Source: Acanthochromis polyacanthus
Taxonomy: Eukaryota > Chordata > Actinopteri > Pomacentridae
Reading direction: 5' to 3'
Assembly (NCBI RefSeq): GCF_021347895.1
Contig: NC_067118.1
Coordinates: 39,297,755 to 39,361,754, forward strand
Length of the DNA stretch: 64,000 nt
The notes under the pieces are model-generated. The model was not told where the DNA came from, did not search any database, and saw nothing but the letters and a program-made list of their open reading frames with translations. This document shows positions 38,001 through 48,730 of the stretch, piece by piece. The number at the start of each line of letters is the position of its first letter. Position 1 is the first letter of the stretch. Made by a program: the position numbers and the translations under genes.

Positions 38001-40778
38001 GTAAATATCTGCACCTCGCCTCACCGGGACAGGTTCACTCTCCCACATCACACTATTCAAAGGGGAAGAATGTAAACTTGGTCCTACAGAACCAAGAACA
38101 CTGGATGTGTCCTCGTTGCTTTGCTCGGGCTTGAAATCATCCAGTGGCGTAAAAAAGCCGGAGTCCGTCATCGCAAACATATTACTTTCCTCACTTTCCT
38201 GCAGAGGTGGGAGGGCTCTCTTCTTGCTGCTCATTCGTAAACCCAAAATGTCATTTATCGTCAGCTTTTCCATCTCACTCCAAAAAGAAGACATGGCAAA
38301 CACTGAGTGTACTTCCTTTTCAGGTTTACATTCAGCTTTGGACGCTGTGACGGCATCTACTCTTCCAGCCAACAGGTCGCACTCTGATCCTGGTTTACTT
38401 CTGGGTTCAGATGTAGCATCTTCTTCCATGTGCTTCGCCAAGATTAGTGCTTTCTTTTCTCCTCGACATTCAGAATCGTGCTCGCTGACAGATGAACAAG
38501 AACTTGCAGACATGTCGGTGAAACCTTCATTTGAGAGTGACATGAGAGATTCTGTATCCAGAGTACAACAGGACGACACATGCGTGACATCTGAAGGACT
38601 TGTTGGTAAGTCTTCAGACGGGGAGAATGTGGTTTCCGTCTGATCATTACTTGCTAAAACCCTCATTTGTGATGCTGCTGATTGAGTTCTCTCAGCTTTT
38701 GAGTTTTTCTCTGGTAAAATATCAAATTTAGACAAAGTTTGAACTTCTGTTTGCGCTACAGTATTATCTATTTCTAAGCTGGACGGACTTTTAGACAAAC
38801 AGCTTTTATCTGACAGTGCATGAATACAATCTGAAGTCAAATTAGTGCAGGTCACTTCACTGGAAATGTCATCTTGGAATGGACACGCTTCGGCTTTGAA
38901 CTGCTGAGGTTTTGTGTTCAGAGCGTGAGAAATAATCCCAGCAGTTGCAGACACAGAAAACTGAGTCTTTTCCAGTGGGGTGCTATATTGGTCTGTGTTG
39001 TGACAGTCAGTTTCCAGCTGTTGTTGGGGCTCAGCCTCCTTTTGACACAGTGTGTGCTCGTCCCTGCCAGAATTTCCAGCTTCTCTGGCCAGGACTGACA
39101 TAGCAGCAGATAGTTTGTCATTTTGGCTGACTTCCACAGCAGGAGCATTTGACTCTACACACGATAACAGACTGTGAGCTCCTGATTCGACCTCTGCTGG
39201 AGAACATTTTAGATTTAGATCATTTTCACAGCCACTGACAGAATGTCTCATTTCATCAGGCTGCTGGACAGCCCCTGCTTTGACGTTCTGTCTTTGACTT
39301 TCTCTGGTTACATCTGACGCAGTTACTCCTTCACTAATTGAAACTGGGATTCCAGGATATGTATTCAGTCCTGCCAATTCTTCTACCTGTAACTTGCTGT
39401 GAGGCTGTAAATTTCTTGCTACATTAGCACTGCTGTTTGGCACAGAAATCAAATTGTGATCAGTTTGACTCAGCGGGGATACCGACCTATTGTTAGTTGA
39501 TATATTTTCAGCAGAGCCTGTTGCTGTACACCTTTTCTGTCTAACTACGCTGTCACATAGAGAAGAAGAGTGAAAAAGATCATTTCCTTTTACATCCTGA
39601 GCATATATACCCACTGGGGAACTGCTGGTGACTGAATAAGGACTGAGAGGGTTTTTGTGCGGTTCATTTACATAAAATGGATTAAAATCCTCAGATAAGC
39701 ACAGACCTGTTCCTCGTCTTAAAGCATACCGCTCCTCTTCTGAATCACTCTGCTTTAATGAAACCTGCCTCTCAGATCCAATCCCCCCCTCACCCTGCTC
39801 CACACTGAGCCGCCTCTTCTTTCTCCTTTTTCTTTTGATAGAGGCAGACGGGGATGATTCTTGGCTCACTGTTTTGTTTGTACTTGCTCCATCTGACTGT
39901 AACACATTAAAGGTTTGGTCTTCCCCCCATTTAATATTATCTACACTGAGAGGTGCCAGCAGAACTTGCTGCTTTACGTCATCCAGAGGCGCACACGTTT
40001 CCTCACTGTGAGTGTGTGCTGTTTCTGAGCAGACGACCCTGCCTGGTGAGTCATGAGACTGATGTATTACCTCATTTACTCTGGTTTCTGTGCAGGCTTC
40101 ATCTCTGATGAATAACTCTATTGCAGCTGATTTGTTAGTCCTGAGCTCTGAGTTATTGGCTGCAGGTTTTGGAGAAACGTTGGACTCAGCCTCGACTTTT
40201 TCCATTGTATTTATGCTCCTGATGGTGTCGAGAGGCTTCGACGTCTCACTGCCAACTGCTGCTTCACCCCTGGCAGGCAGAAAGTTTAACTTGGGGATGT
40301 TTTCTGGCAAAGCACTTCCACTGGCACTCTGCCCATCACTACACCGGTGCTCCTCTTGTATTGCCTCTCTGTTTTTTCCATTTCTCTCTTGGCTTAGCTC
40401 TGAGGGCTGCTCAGCCTCTGTGAAACTTTTCAGCCTTTCAAAGAAAATATTGACAGACTGCAGGTGTAAGTCCTCCTCGCTGCCCGAGAGGACGCTCTCC
40501 ATTCCACCAACGCTGTGTTTGCTGAGGTAATGATCCACAGGAGAACCCTCGCAGTGTGGGGGTCCATCAATAGGGCGGTCAGCCTCTGAAAAGCCTGCTG
40601 TTAGCTCGGCTCTCTGAGCCCTTTTAGCAAGAACGGCTCCTGTATCGTCAATGTCGCTCATCCCCGAGTCATCCACACCTGCCAATGAAGGAGGAAGCAG
40701 ATTACATTCCTCACATTCTGCAAAGAAGCATTCCCAGTCACGGTCACAGATCTCCACGCTGTATTCAAAGTCCTCCAT
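35031..40778 (-). CDS. perm1: perm1 (PGC-1 and ERR-induced regulator in muscle 1), complete
   Basis: Coding exons on the minus strand: 40778-37046, 35549-35433 and 35146-35031; 3966 nt, 1321 aa. The first junction splits a codon (A|GG, Arg) and the second splits G|TT (Val); both introns are GT-AG. Ignoring the first splice would add a spurious short tail and stop at 37023. The start MEDFEYSVEICDRDW matches mammalian MENFQYSVQLSDQDW, and the codon sits in AAAATGG. The C-terminal exons encode SDMCLVCIAFASWVLKTANP and VLLANVSALSAIRYLRKYV, the best-conserved part of the family. Between them is a long, low-complexity acidic Ser-rich region with a basic cluster KRKRRKKRR near residue 315 and four YxxFF motifs near 1020-1145. 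The mammalian protein is about 790 aa, so the middle is expanded here. Known role: muscle mitochondrial gene expression and biogenesis, with a C-terminal membrane anchor reported at the outer mitochondrial membrane. Confidence 0.95.
35969..35982 (-). promoter_or_regulatory. CTCF-like motif
   Basis: The minus strand reads CCAGGAGGGCGCAG, matching CCASYAGRKGGCRS at 12 of 14 positions. It lies in perm1 intron between the second and first coding exons, about 2 kb from the similar minus-strand motif at 34017. Confidence 0.35.
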
Positions 40779-40800
40779 TTTGACTTGGGCTCAATACAAC

Positions 40801-42076
40801 CTGCAAAAAAATGAAAAATAAGCGCTGTAACATAAGAATAGTCATTTTTAAAAGAAGACTAATTCATTTCAGGTAGCTTTAGCATTATATAGTTCTCAAC
40901 GCAAACACCAAATAAGCATATTCTGGCACAGGTAACTAATTAAAATCAATTAAATAAAGAACAGAATTGAAACCTTTATTATCCTTTTTTTTTAAAATTA
41001 GTCCACAAACAGATCAGTCTCTCAGTCTAATTTTTGTTTGCTATATTTGAGTTGTTTGAGAATTGGATTCATAAACAAAACAATGATTCTCGATTCAAAT
41101 TTTCCATATACAACATATTCTGTGCTTGTGATTGGAGTGTACCATTAGCAGTCAGGGGAGCTACAGACTCATATAACAACCAATAATCTATCAGCTATAC
41201 AATATGTTCGGTATTTGAAAAATTGCTCACAACAATACATTATCTCTAACATTATTATAACAAAGTTGTCTTTTCTATACCATAATTGTTGAAGTCATTC
41301 ATTTATTTGCGTATGTTTCCTCAGAAAAGCATTTGCGGCTGCTGCTCTGATTAATCAGACCTATAAGCTGCAGTCTTTGAGTAATGGTCACTTACATCTC
41401 CACACTCCAAAACAGAATAGCAAATAATCTATTGTATGGTCAGATGTGTTACACAGATAATCTGACTACACTACTGGGTCCATGTCTGGCTGTACATTTC
41501 TCCCCATGGGCCCGAATGACGTCATCCAATCACCAGAGCAAAACAAAAATTTAATATTGTGTAATTTTTTATTTATTCCCGAGACAACAACTAAAATGTG
41601 AATGATTAAAAATTAAACTGAGATAATTGTGCATTTGTGAAGTAATTTAAAAATTGATGATAAACGTTATAAACTAATTTTTCTGCAAAGCATTAGATGA
41701 GCCATATTAAAAGCATGAATACAAAACCTAGGCTGGAATAAGTTAAATCAATTAGCAGATAAAGCCACTCGTGCAATTAAAAAACATGCACAGCGATTTT
41801 ATCACAACGTCCTTTTTTCAGCACAATTTCAAGTATGTAACTGATATAAATGCAATGCAACAACTAGCTATAATATCTAGCTATGCGGTACAATGGAACA
41901 TAATATAACGCAAACTAAATCTCGTCTCTCTATCAACAATTAAGCTAAGTGAAAATATTTAGACTGAAAACAGCAAGTAATGGTATTAGATAAATATATA
42001 CGTATATAGAAAGTATTAGTTTTTATTGTATTTTTACCGGTCTTGTTGTGCTTGCACATCCAAACATGCTTCCTAC
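40801..42076 (-). other. perm1: perm1 5' intron (presumed)
   Basis: On the minus strand the coding exon is preceded by a clean acceptor (..tttttttgcag) ending at 40801. A matching donor (aacag then gtaggaag) sits at 42076. The stretch between has no supported feature and is AT-rich. Confidence 0.5.
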
Positions 42077-42172
42077 CTGTTGTGCTTCAGTTGTGATTCT
42101 GGTCTGCAGGAGATGAAGGTCAGTGTCCCAGCAAGCAACATGCTGAATGTCCTTTTGGTGGGCGTTCTTTTA
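42077..42172 (-). other. perm1: perm1 non-coding first exon (presumed)
   Basis: Bounded downstream by the donor at 42076-42075 and upstream by an estimated start site about 30 bp after the TATA-like box at 42201-42210. No ATG in a long open frame is present. Exon end is well supported, exon start is estimated. Confidence 0.45.
42114..42122 (+). promoter_or_regulatory. ERR response element (TNAAGGTCA) in perm1 first exon
   Basis: TGAAGGTCA on the plus strand is an exact match to the extended half-site TNAAGGTCA bound by estrogen-related receptors. It is about 50 bp downstream of the estimated perm1 start. In mammals perm1 is induced by PGC-1 and ERR. About two such matches are expected by chance in 64 kb on both strands and others are present (for example 6146, 13362, 14146), so position carries the argument. 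Confidence 0.45.
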
Positions 42173-42200
42173 CATGCAGCACGGCATGCCCCATGATTTG

Positions 42201-42210
42201 ATAAATATAG
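42201..42210 (-). promoter_or_regulatory. TATA-like / MEF2-like box of perm1
   Basis: The minus strand reads CTATATTTAT. This serves as a TATA box (TATATTTA) and also matches the MEF2 consensus YTAWWWWTAR at nine of ten positions, which would suit a striated-muscle gene. Position relative to the presumed first exon supports a promoter role. Confidence 0.4.
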
Positions 42211-42214
42211 AGTG

Positions 42215-43260
42215 GTACTTCTGATCACGTAATACACACAGTGTTCTTACAGCAGCAGTCTCCAACAGAGGTATAACATTTCAGGACTTTAAATAGTTAT
42301 TCCACTAGCAAACTGCTAAACTGGTTACACAGTAGTTTTAGTTTTTGCTATTGTTGTGTTTAGCAGCATACTGGTGAAATCTGTATTAAAAGTTATTCAT
42401 GTTTGTTTTGAGACAATTGTATTCATCATGATTTGTGATGAAATAACTGATCATGAGCTCTAAACCCAGCAATGCCTGCAGTAGCGTTGCTGGCAGCAGC
42501 TACAAAAGCAGTCCCTCAGCAGATATGGGTGTCATGTGAGGTGTGTGTCAGTCAGCTGATACCTCACTGGTGCGTCATTATGGGATGACAGGATCCAAGT
42601 CTTTCCCATGGCGGGTAGATTCCAGACACTGCAGGAGAGGCTGAGAGAAGAAACTGGAGCTCACATGAGACTTGTGACTCTTCTGAACCTGAACAGCAGA
42701 AATAAAGACAAAAAAAAAAATCAGATTTCATTGGAGAGGGTAGAAAATCAGATCTTTTCAAATTGTCTGATTGCTTAGGACTCAAAAAACAAAAAAAATG
42801 TAATTACATTTATTATTGGGTTGTGATAATTTGAGAAAAAAATGTGAAAAATTATTTTGACATTTCAGTTTGTGATAGATGTGAAACGGCAGAGCAAATC
42901 GAATGAGCAAGGTCTGCAATTTTGGCACACAAACTGTGCTTTCCGTGATGCTTTTGAAACAGTTTTGGTGCAGAATTGGGGAAAAAACACTTCTTGAATC
43001 ACTGTTCAAAGTACAGTTACATTGTGTGCCTATCTGTTGACGTCTTGGTGCAGTCCAGACCTGTGCGAGCGAGCAGCAAAGCACGAGGAGTTCAAAAACA
43101 GGACTTTCAGTTCACCCCCAAAAAATGACAAAGTGACAACCAACAATAAATTTGGGCACATAAAAAGGGTCAAAAGAAAGTAGCTTAACAAAGGCTATAA
43201 GCAACAATAAATAAATGCACTGATCAAACAAACTCGGAAAAACACTGAACAAAAGGGGGA
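42215..43260. other. Upstream of perm1, no gene seen
   Basis: About 1 kb of AT-rich sequence. It has E-box-like CAGCTG at about 42553 and an A-rich run near 42710. No exon or repeat family is recognised. Confidence 0.5.
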
Positions 43261-43262
43261 TA

Positions 43263-44376
43263 CACACAGCCTGTCCAAAAAGAAAGTAGCCACCTGGATT
43301 TAATTAAGCAAATAAGTAGGAGGATTCAATTGAATAACTACTGCAGTGATGACAATTTATTTAACCCTAGCTCATGGAGTGAGGAGCTTCTCATTTCTTG
43401 ACATATCCTGTGGTCATGGAAAGGATGTTAATCTATCTCAGGATCAAATTATTGGCCTGCATCAAGCAAAGAAAACAACTAAGGAGATTTCTGAAACTAC
43501 TAAACTCAGGTTAAGAACCGTCCAATGCATTATTAAAATCGGGATAGTGATGAACCATCGTCTTCCAGGAAGAAACGTGATCCGTCATGTGGTCTGACGA
43601 GTCCAGATTTACCCTGTTCCAAAGTGAGGGGGGCATCAGGGTAAGAAGAGAGGCAGATTAAGTGATGCACTCTTCATGGCTAGTACCTAGAAACCTGTGG
43701 GGGTTAGGGTTATGATTTGGGGTTGGTCAGGTCCAGCAACATTATGTTCCCAAAGAATGAGGTCAGTTGACTACCTAAGTCAGGGGTGTCAAACTCAGTT
43801 CCTGGAGGGCCACTATCCTGCATGTTTTAGATGTTTCCTTCTTCCAACACACCTGATTCAAATGATCAGCTTATCGTCAAGCTCAGCAGAAGCCTGATAA
43901 CGAGCCTGATCATTTGAATCAGCTGTGTTGGAAGAGGGAAACATCTAAAACATGCAGGATAGTGGCCCTCCAGGAACAGATCTTGACACCCCTGACCTAA
44001 GTATACTTTAAAAAAAAAAAAAAAAACAGGTCTTTCTATTGATGGAGTTTTTCTTCTCTGAGGACGATGCCAGGATTCATGGGGCTCACATTGTTAAGGA
44101 GTGGTTCAGGAAACATGAGATCATTTTCACACGTGGATTGTCCTCCACAGAGTCCAGACCTCAGACCCACTGAGAATCTTTGGGATGTGCTGGAGAAGAA
44201 GTGGTCCGACTTATCAATGCAAGATCTTGGCAGAAAATTAACGCAACTCTGGACAGAAATAAATGCCGTGACACTGCAGAAGGTTATCGATGCCACAGCA
44301 AATGTGTCGTTCTCAAAGATAAAGGTGGTGCAATGAAATATTACAGTACGCCTCTTTTTTGGCCGAAACCAGCCAG
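43263..44376 (+). pseudogene. Tc1-like transposon relic, transposase broken
   Basis: The left end (cacacagcctgtccaaaaag after TA) resembles fish Tc1 termini; the right end decays into '..ttttttggcc..cagcc'. Fragments of transposase remain in separate frames: a helix-turn-helix part (SQDQIIGLHQAKK.., about 43433-43540), MIWGWSGPATL (about 43710-43745), and the C-terminal DDE part SPDLRPTENLWDVLEKKW through IDATANVSF (about 44150-44330). Internal deletion, frameshifts and an inserted MITE (43781-43994) leave it inactive. Confidence 0.75.
43781..43994. mobile_element. hAT MITE nested in the Tc1 relic (214 bp)
   Basis: A near-perfect palindrome: caggggtgtcaa... at the left and ...ttgacacccctg at the right, with about 95-bp arms differing at a few positions. 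It is flanked by a perfect 8-bp target duplication, acctaagt (43773-43780 and 43995-44002). The CAGGGG terminus and 8-bp duplication are typical of hAT elements. The exact duplication suggests a fairly recent insertion into the older Tc1 copy. Confidence 0.9.
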
Positions 44377-44560
44377 ATGACCAGTCGTAGAACATAGGAT
44401 AACCCAGCACCAGTAAAACAAGAGTTGTACAACTTAATAAAACAATGCTTAATATACAACAGAAAACTAAATGTGTGCACTATGATGAGTGTGCCATTTG
44501 AAAAGCTAGATTATGTGTTATGTTTGTGTTTTTGTATGTACAATATGAGGGTGAAGTGTT

Positions 44561-45110
44561 GCAGGAGAACCCAAACGTAGACACACAGAAACAGGCTGAC
44601 AAGCAAATAACAGGAGATTTATTAAACCAAATAATCAACCAATACATAAATGGATGGACAGAACTAAATCAAACTACCAAAAACTGTACAAGCAAAACCC
44701 TAAGAACTCCAAAACACTAATCTACAAAACTGAAGCAACAACTAAGCTAAAGGGAGGTGGGGGGGGGGGGCATAAGAGTCCATGTAGCAGTCCAGAGGTG
44801 GCAGGTTTGGTGGGGAAACAGCTTCTATGGTCCGACAGTGACTGAGCAGGGTTTCAATAGTGAAGAGAGCTTGTGGACAGGTGAGCTGAGTTTATTAATT
44901 ACTGCAGCTGACAGTCATTGGGGTAATCAGTAGGTAGAGTGCAGGTAGAGCAGGAGGGCGAGTGTCAGGGAGAGAGAGAGACATGAGGGAGAGGTGACAG
45001 ACAGGGAACCAAAAAGGCAGGACAAAACCAAAACAGATCAGGAAACAAGAAAGGAGGAAAAAGAGGAAGAAAGGGGGAAGAAGGACAGGGGCCAGGGCAA
45101 GATCCTAACA
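44561..45110. repeat. Purine-rich dispersed repeat, class uncertain
   Basis: A 550-bp block of A/G-rich sequence (gcaggagaacccaaacg... to ...gggcaagatcctaaca), including a run of 12 G near 44760. It is bracketed by tgaagtgtt at 44552-44560 and 45111-45119, a likely target duplication. The text resembles a repeat common in fish genomes, but I cannot name the family. Confidence 0.45.
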
Positions 45111-45346
45111 TGAAGTGTTTCAACTTAAACTACAGTTGTTACTAGGGTTACCAACATCACGGTTAGAACGTTCTGCAAGAGCGACCATCACAGCCGTGTT
45201 CATGAAGCGGACATGTTTAGTTACTGTCCAGTTAATGGAACAGTGTGCAGCTCTCTGTAACTCTGACACAAAGAGACACTTTTTAGGGGTTTAATCAATA
45301 ACCTAACGTGTTTGGAAGCTGGTCGAGGTCCAACATGCAACAAATG

Positions 45347-46567
45347 TAGGGTGACCATACGTCCTCTTTTGCCGGGACATGTCCTCTTTTGAGAGGCTGT
45401 CCGGCCTGTCCGGCCGGCGTTTATAAAGTCCTTCAAATGTCCGGGTTTTTGATCTTGCCTAGCTTGAGCGTGTCACAGACCAGTGTATTTATCATGGTAG
45501 TGTCTACAGATACGGACCCGTACCCGTAGCCCGTGGCCTACGGATACGGCACTTTCCCTTATCATAAATATTAATGAGCCGAACATAAATATTAATGAGC
45601 CGGCTGATGAACGCGCTTCGTGATTGGCTGGTAATCCGACGGACATAAATATTAATAAGTCGGTTACCATTCACGTTGAATGATTCTTTTGGAAACACGC
45701 TCTGAGAGGCGGAGTTTGAGCCGAACCCCGGAACGCTCCACACTCACTCACTCCTCCCAGGCTGACAGGCAGGTAGGCACATTGCGAGAGAACACTCGAA
45801 CCGAAAGAAAATACCGAAACGCAAATGTCATTTCACTGATGAAATGCGAAAAAAGTACCCCTGTTTTCGTCCGGGTCGTGTCAAATGGGAGGCAGAATGT
45901 ACAGTCTGCAAAGCTAGGACTTATGTCTCTGTAGCTAATAAGAAAAGGAAAAAGAAGGAAAAAAAGGACTGTTGACTTGAGGCATTATTTCTATATTTTT
46001 TTCATTTGCCATTAGACACATTATTTGAAGAATGGGCTAACTGAACATTGAAGAATAGGCTACCTCTCTTTTTTCTTTTTGTTTAATATTTTGAGGCATT
46101 ATTTCTATTTTTACATAATTGATAATTGGGAGGTTATTTTGAAGAATGGTACTCTCCCTCACTTTTCCTAACTAAGGTGTAAATGTCAGACTTAAGAGAG
46201 ATGATTATTTCTTATTTTGTTAAATATCTGAATACATGTGTTCCTACACAACTTGAGTCAATAACTATTAAAGACTAGAGCATGCCATATTTGTATGTGA
46301 CTGATTATATTGTTTAGGAGAATTGCTTTAAATTAATAAATATATTATTTATAAAGCAACTGTTTGTGAGTGTTTTGGGCTATTTTTCTGTATATCCAGG
46401 TAAAGTGTTCTTTTCTGGGGAATTCAGAATATCTGTTTAACTGAGTTTGAAGCACAGAAAGCCCCCTGACCCACGGAAAACCCCTAAAAATGGGGGGGAC
46501 TGAAAATTTTTCGCACGCGAGCTGGAAGTGTGTCCTCCTTTCAGAGAAACAGAATATGGTCACCCTA
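45347..46567. mobile_element. hAT-type deletion derivative (1221 bp)
   Basis: Termini TAGGGTGACCATA at the left and its exact inverted copy at the right (13 bp). The element is flanked by a perfect 8-bp target duplication, aacaaatg (45339-45346 and 46568-46575). Inside are a promoter-like region with a CCAAT box in inverted form (tgattgg, 45621) and three ATAAATATTAAT repeats, then a remnant of the first transposase exon (45811-45975). The catalytic core is missing, so it depends on an autonomous relative. Confidence 0.85.
45811..45975 (+). pseudogene. BED-finger-like N-terminal fragment of hAT transposase
   Basis: A 54-codon open frame with KRKCHFTDEMRKKYPCF near its start, then WEAECTVCKA and a lysine-rich end before TGA. 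The CxxC spacing and style match the N-terminus of fish hAT-type proteins. The expected ATG position reads ATA, and no His pair of the finger or downstream catalytic region follows. It is a broken fragment inside the 1221-bp element. Confidence 0.6.
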
Positions 46568-46689
46568 AACAAATGTGACCTCAGTACACTTTCACTGTGA
46601 ATGGACATAGTTATGAGAATTTTTAATGTGACGGTAGTTATTCAAATTAATGTACTATTGTGTTAAAATATAGTTGGTGGGGATCTTAA

Positions 46690-46732
46690 AGCCACAAAGC
46701 CCGAATACATCATTTATTTAGGCTTTGTGGCT
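46690..46732. repeat. Perfect 12-bp inverted repeat (hairpin)
   Basis: AGCCACAAAGCC at 46690-46701 and GGCTTTGTGGCT at 46721-46732, separated by 19 AT-rich bases. No element boundary or target duplication was recognised around it. Confidence 0.8.
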
Positions 46733-46739
46733 CAATAAG

Positions 46740-48346
46740 GGCATCTTTTGGTTGCCAGATCAAAGACAAACATCAGGTCTGCACCTACAACTAAGTATGA
46801 CATCACCAAAGGCTTATACTAAAACAGGGCACCAAATATGGAACTATAAGCATTAAAAAGTCATTAATTAATGGATGTTTTGTGACTTTTTTCCAGAAGG
46901 TGGAAGACTGTTTGAGAAGGTTTCCTTATGGTTTAAAGAGTTTAGGATACTCCATTTAACTGGGATTTTCTCCAATCTGGCAACCCAAAAACTCAGGAAG
47001 AAAAAATAACACTATTAGTTACTACTTCTAAAACACTTTTTAAATTATGCAATAATAGAAAGCAGCAACCAAAACTCTGCATTTTACAGCTTAAATGTTA
47101 ACTGAATCTGCAGTCCTGATATGTATCTGCTGCTCATTTACATCTATTGTGACAATACAAATTCAATTAAGTTAAAAAAGGAACATTATGGGGGGCACTG
47201 AGAGACATTTAAAGTCTTAGCTAGTTGAATTTACAGCACAGATGTCAGGATAAAAACCACAATGTATTTTCTCATGAATGTAAAATCCACCATTAGGGAG
47301 GGTTTCTTATCTGAGGGAAGCCTGAGTCTTTGTTTACAGCTATCAGTAAGAGTTAGTAAAGACAATGTGATTACGGGAGCATCCTTGCTGTCAAAATGTC
47401 ACTGACACTTAAAGATACTGAGATAACAATCAGTCCCGAGCTCATTATCAGCTGTTAAACTGCACTTAACAGATGCCTAATGTGCCTTAATTGCAGTTGA
47501 ATGTACTAATTAATGGTGGTGGATCCTTATTGGCAATTTAGAAAAAGCTGCTTGTTGACAGTGCTTCTACAAATAAACTGAATGGAGTCCAAGTTTGCAT
47601 CTACAGTCAGAATGTGGAAAACTGCAGCCAGCTTTCCCTCCACAGTGTCGCTCTGCAGAATTTGTGGTCAGCAGAATTCACATCTCACATTTTCACAGGC
47701 TGTAACTACAGCCTTTATTTGCCTAGTTTTCATCGCTATAGATGTTTATGAGAAAACAGACCCTCTAATTAGTCAAACCACAGCCTGGGCTGCATGCCCA
47801 AGAGGGTCCTCTCAATTCATCAGCTGTAATAAAAGGAGACAAGCCAGGGCCTGTGTGGAGGCTGCACCTGGGGCAGCGGGCCGTTTTGACACGGGTGGGA
47901 TTCTGTTTCCATCAACAGGATTACCTCTTATGAGTCAGTTTCGCGGAGTTAAGATTGGAATCTTTCACAGCCTCTAATGCGACAGAATTTCTCCCTAATT
48001 GTTTACAACGCCAGCCTTGGCCATTCAGCATTAATTAAACAAAGCCCAGTAAACAAACACATTCAGCAGCAGCAGCTCGGTGACACGATGTTCAAACAGA
48101 GAAGGAGTTTGTGTCCCATCACCAGGCATCCTCGGCAGGTGGCATCTTTTGTGTCCAACAGGGGCGCAAAGTCTTAATTACAGCAAAGGGTCGCAAACCA
48201 AAGACAAAGAGTTGTATTTTGGGCCTTTGGAGACTGTTTAGAAAGCGTACAGGCTGTTTCCAAATGCCACACAGGTTGATGTTGCCTGATTAAAGGAAGG
48301 TTTGACTGTGAAGAGTTAGAAATTAGTAAAGAATGAGATAATGAAG
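46740..48346. other. Non-coding stretch, possible regulatory block
   Basis: No exon recognised. The part 47340-48120 is dense in homeobox-type TAAT/ATTA cores and forkhead-type gtaaacaaaca or tgtttac sequences and is free of repeats I know. It may be a conserved non-coding element; only a comparison can tell. Confidence 0.25.
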
Positions 48347-48712
48347 GGGCTACACAGTGGTGTACAGGTTAGCACTTTCCCCTTGCAGCAAGAAGCTCCC
48401 CGGTTCAAAACCCAGCCTGGGCCTGGGATCTTTCTGCATGGAATTGCATGTTCTCCCTGTGCATGTGTGGGTTTTCTCCGGGTACTCCGGCTTCCTCCCA
48501 CTGTCCAAAAATATGCTGAGGTTAATTGGTTACTCGAAATTGCCGTAGGTGTGAATGTGAGTGTGATTGTGTGTCTGTATATGTAGCCCTGTGACAGACT
48601 GGTGACCTGTCCAGGGTGTCCCCTGCCTTCACCCGAGTCAGCTGGGATAGACTCCAGCACCCCCCCCCCCGTGACCCTAGTGAGGATAAAGCGGTGTATA
48701 GAGGATGGATGG
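48347..48712 (+). mobile_element. tRNA-headed dispersed repeat, copy 1
   Basis: Starts ggggctacacagtgg, carries an A-box-like tggtgtacaggttagcac and a decayed B-box (ggttcaaaaccc). It continues through 'gtgggttttctccgggtact' and 'gacctgtccagggtgtcccc' to a gaggatggatgg end. It has the same body and the same strand as the copies at 57820 and 63149. This repeat is ubiquitous in fish genomes; I class it as SINE-like because of the pol III boxes. Confidence 0.7.
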
Positions 48713-48730
48713 GCCCCATGTTTGACACCC

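Noticed and set aside
37217..40530. Long secondary frames over perm1 (37217-37651, 38107-38643, 40090-40530)
   Set aside because: Shadows of the perm1 coding exon; the perm1 frame has the conserved termini and motifs.
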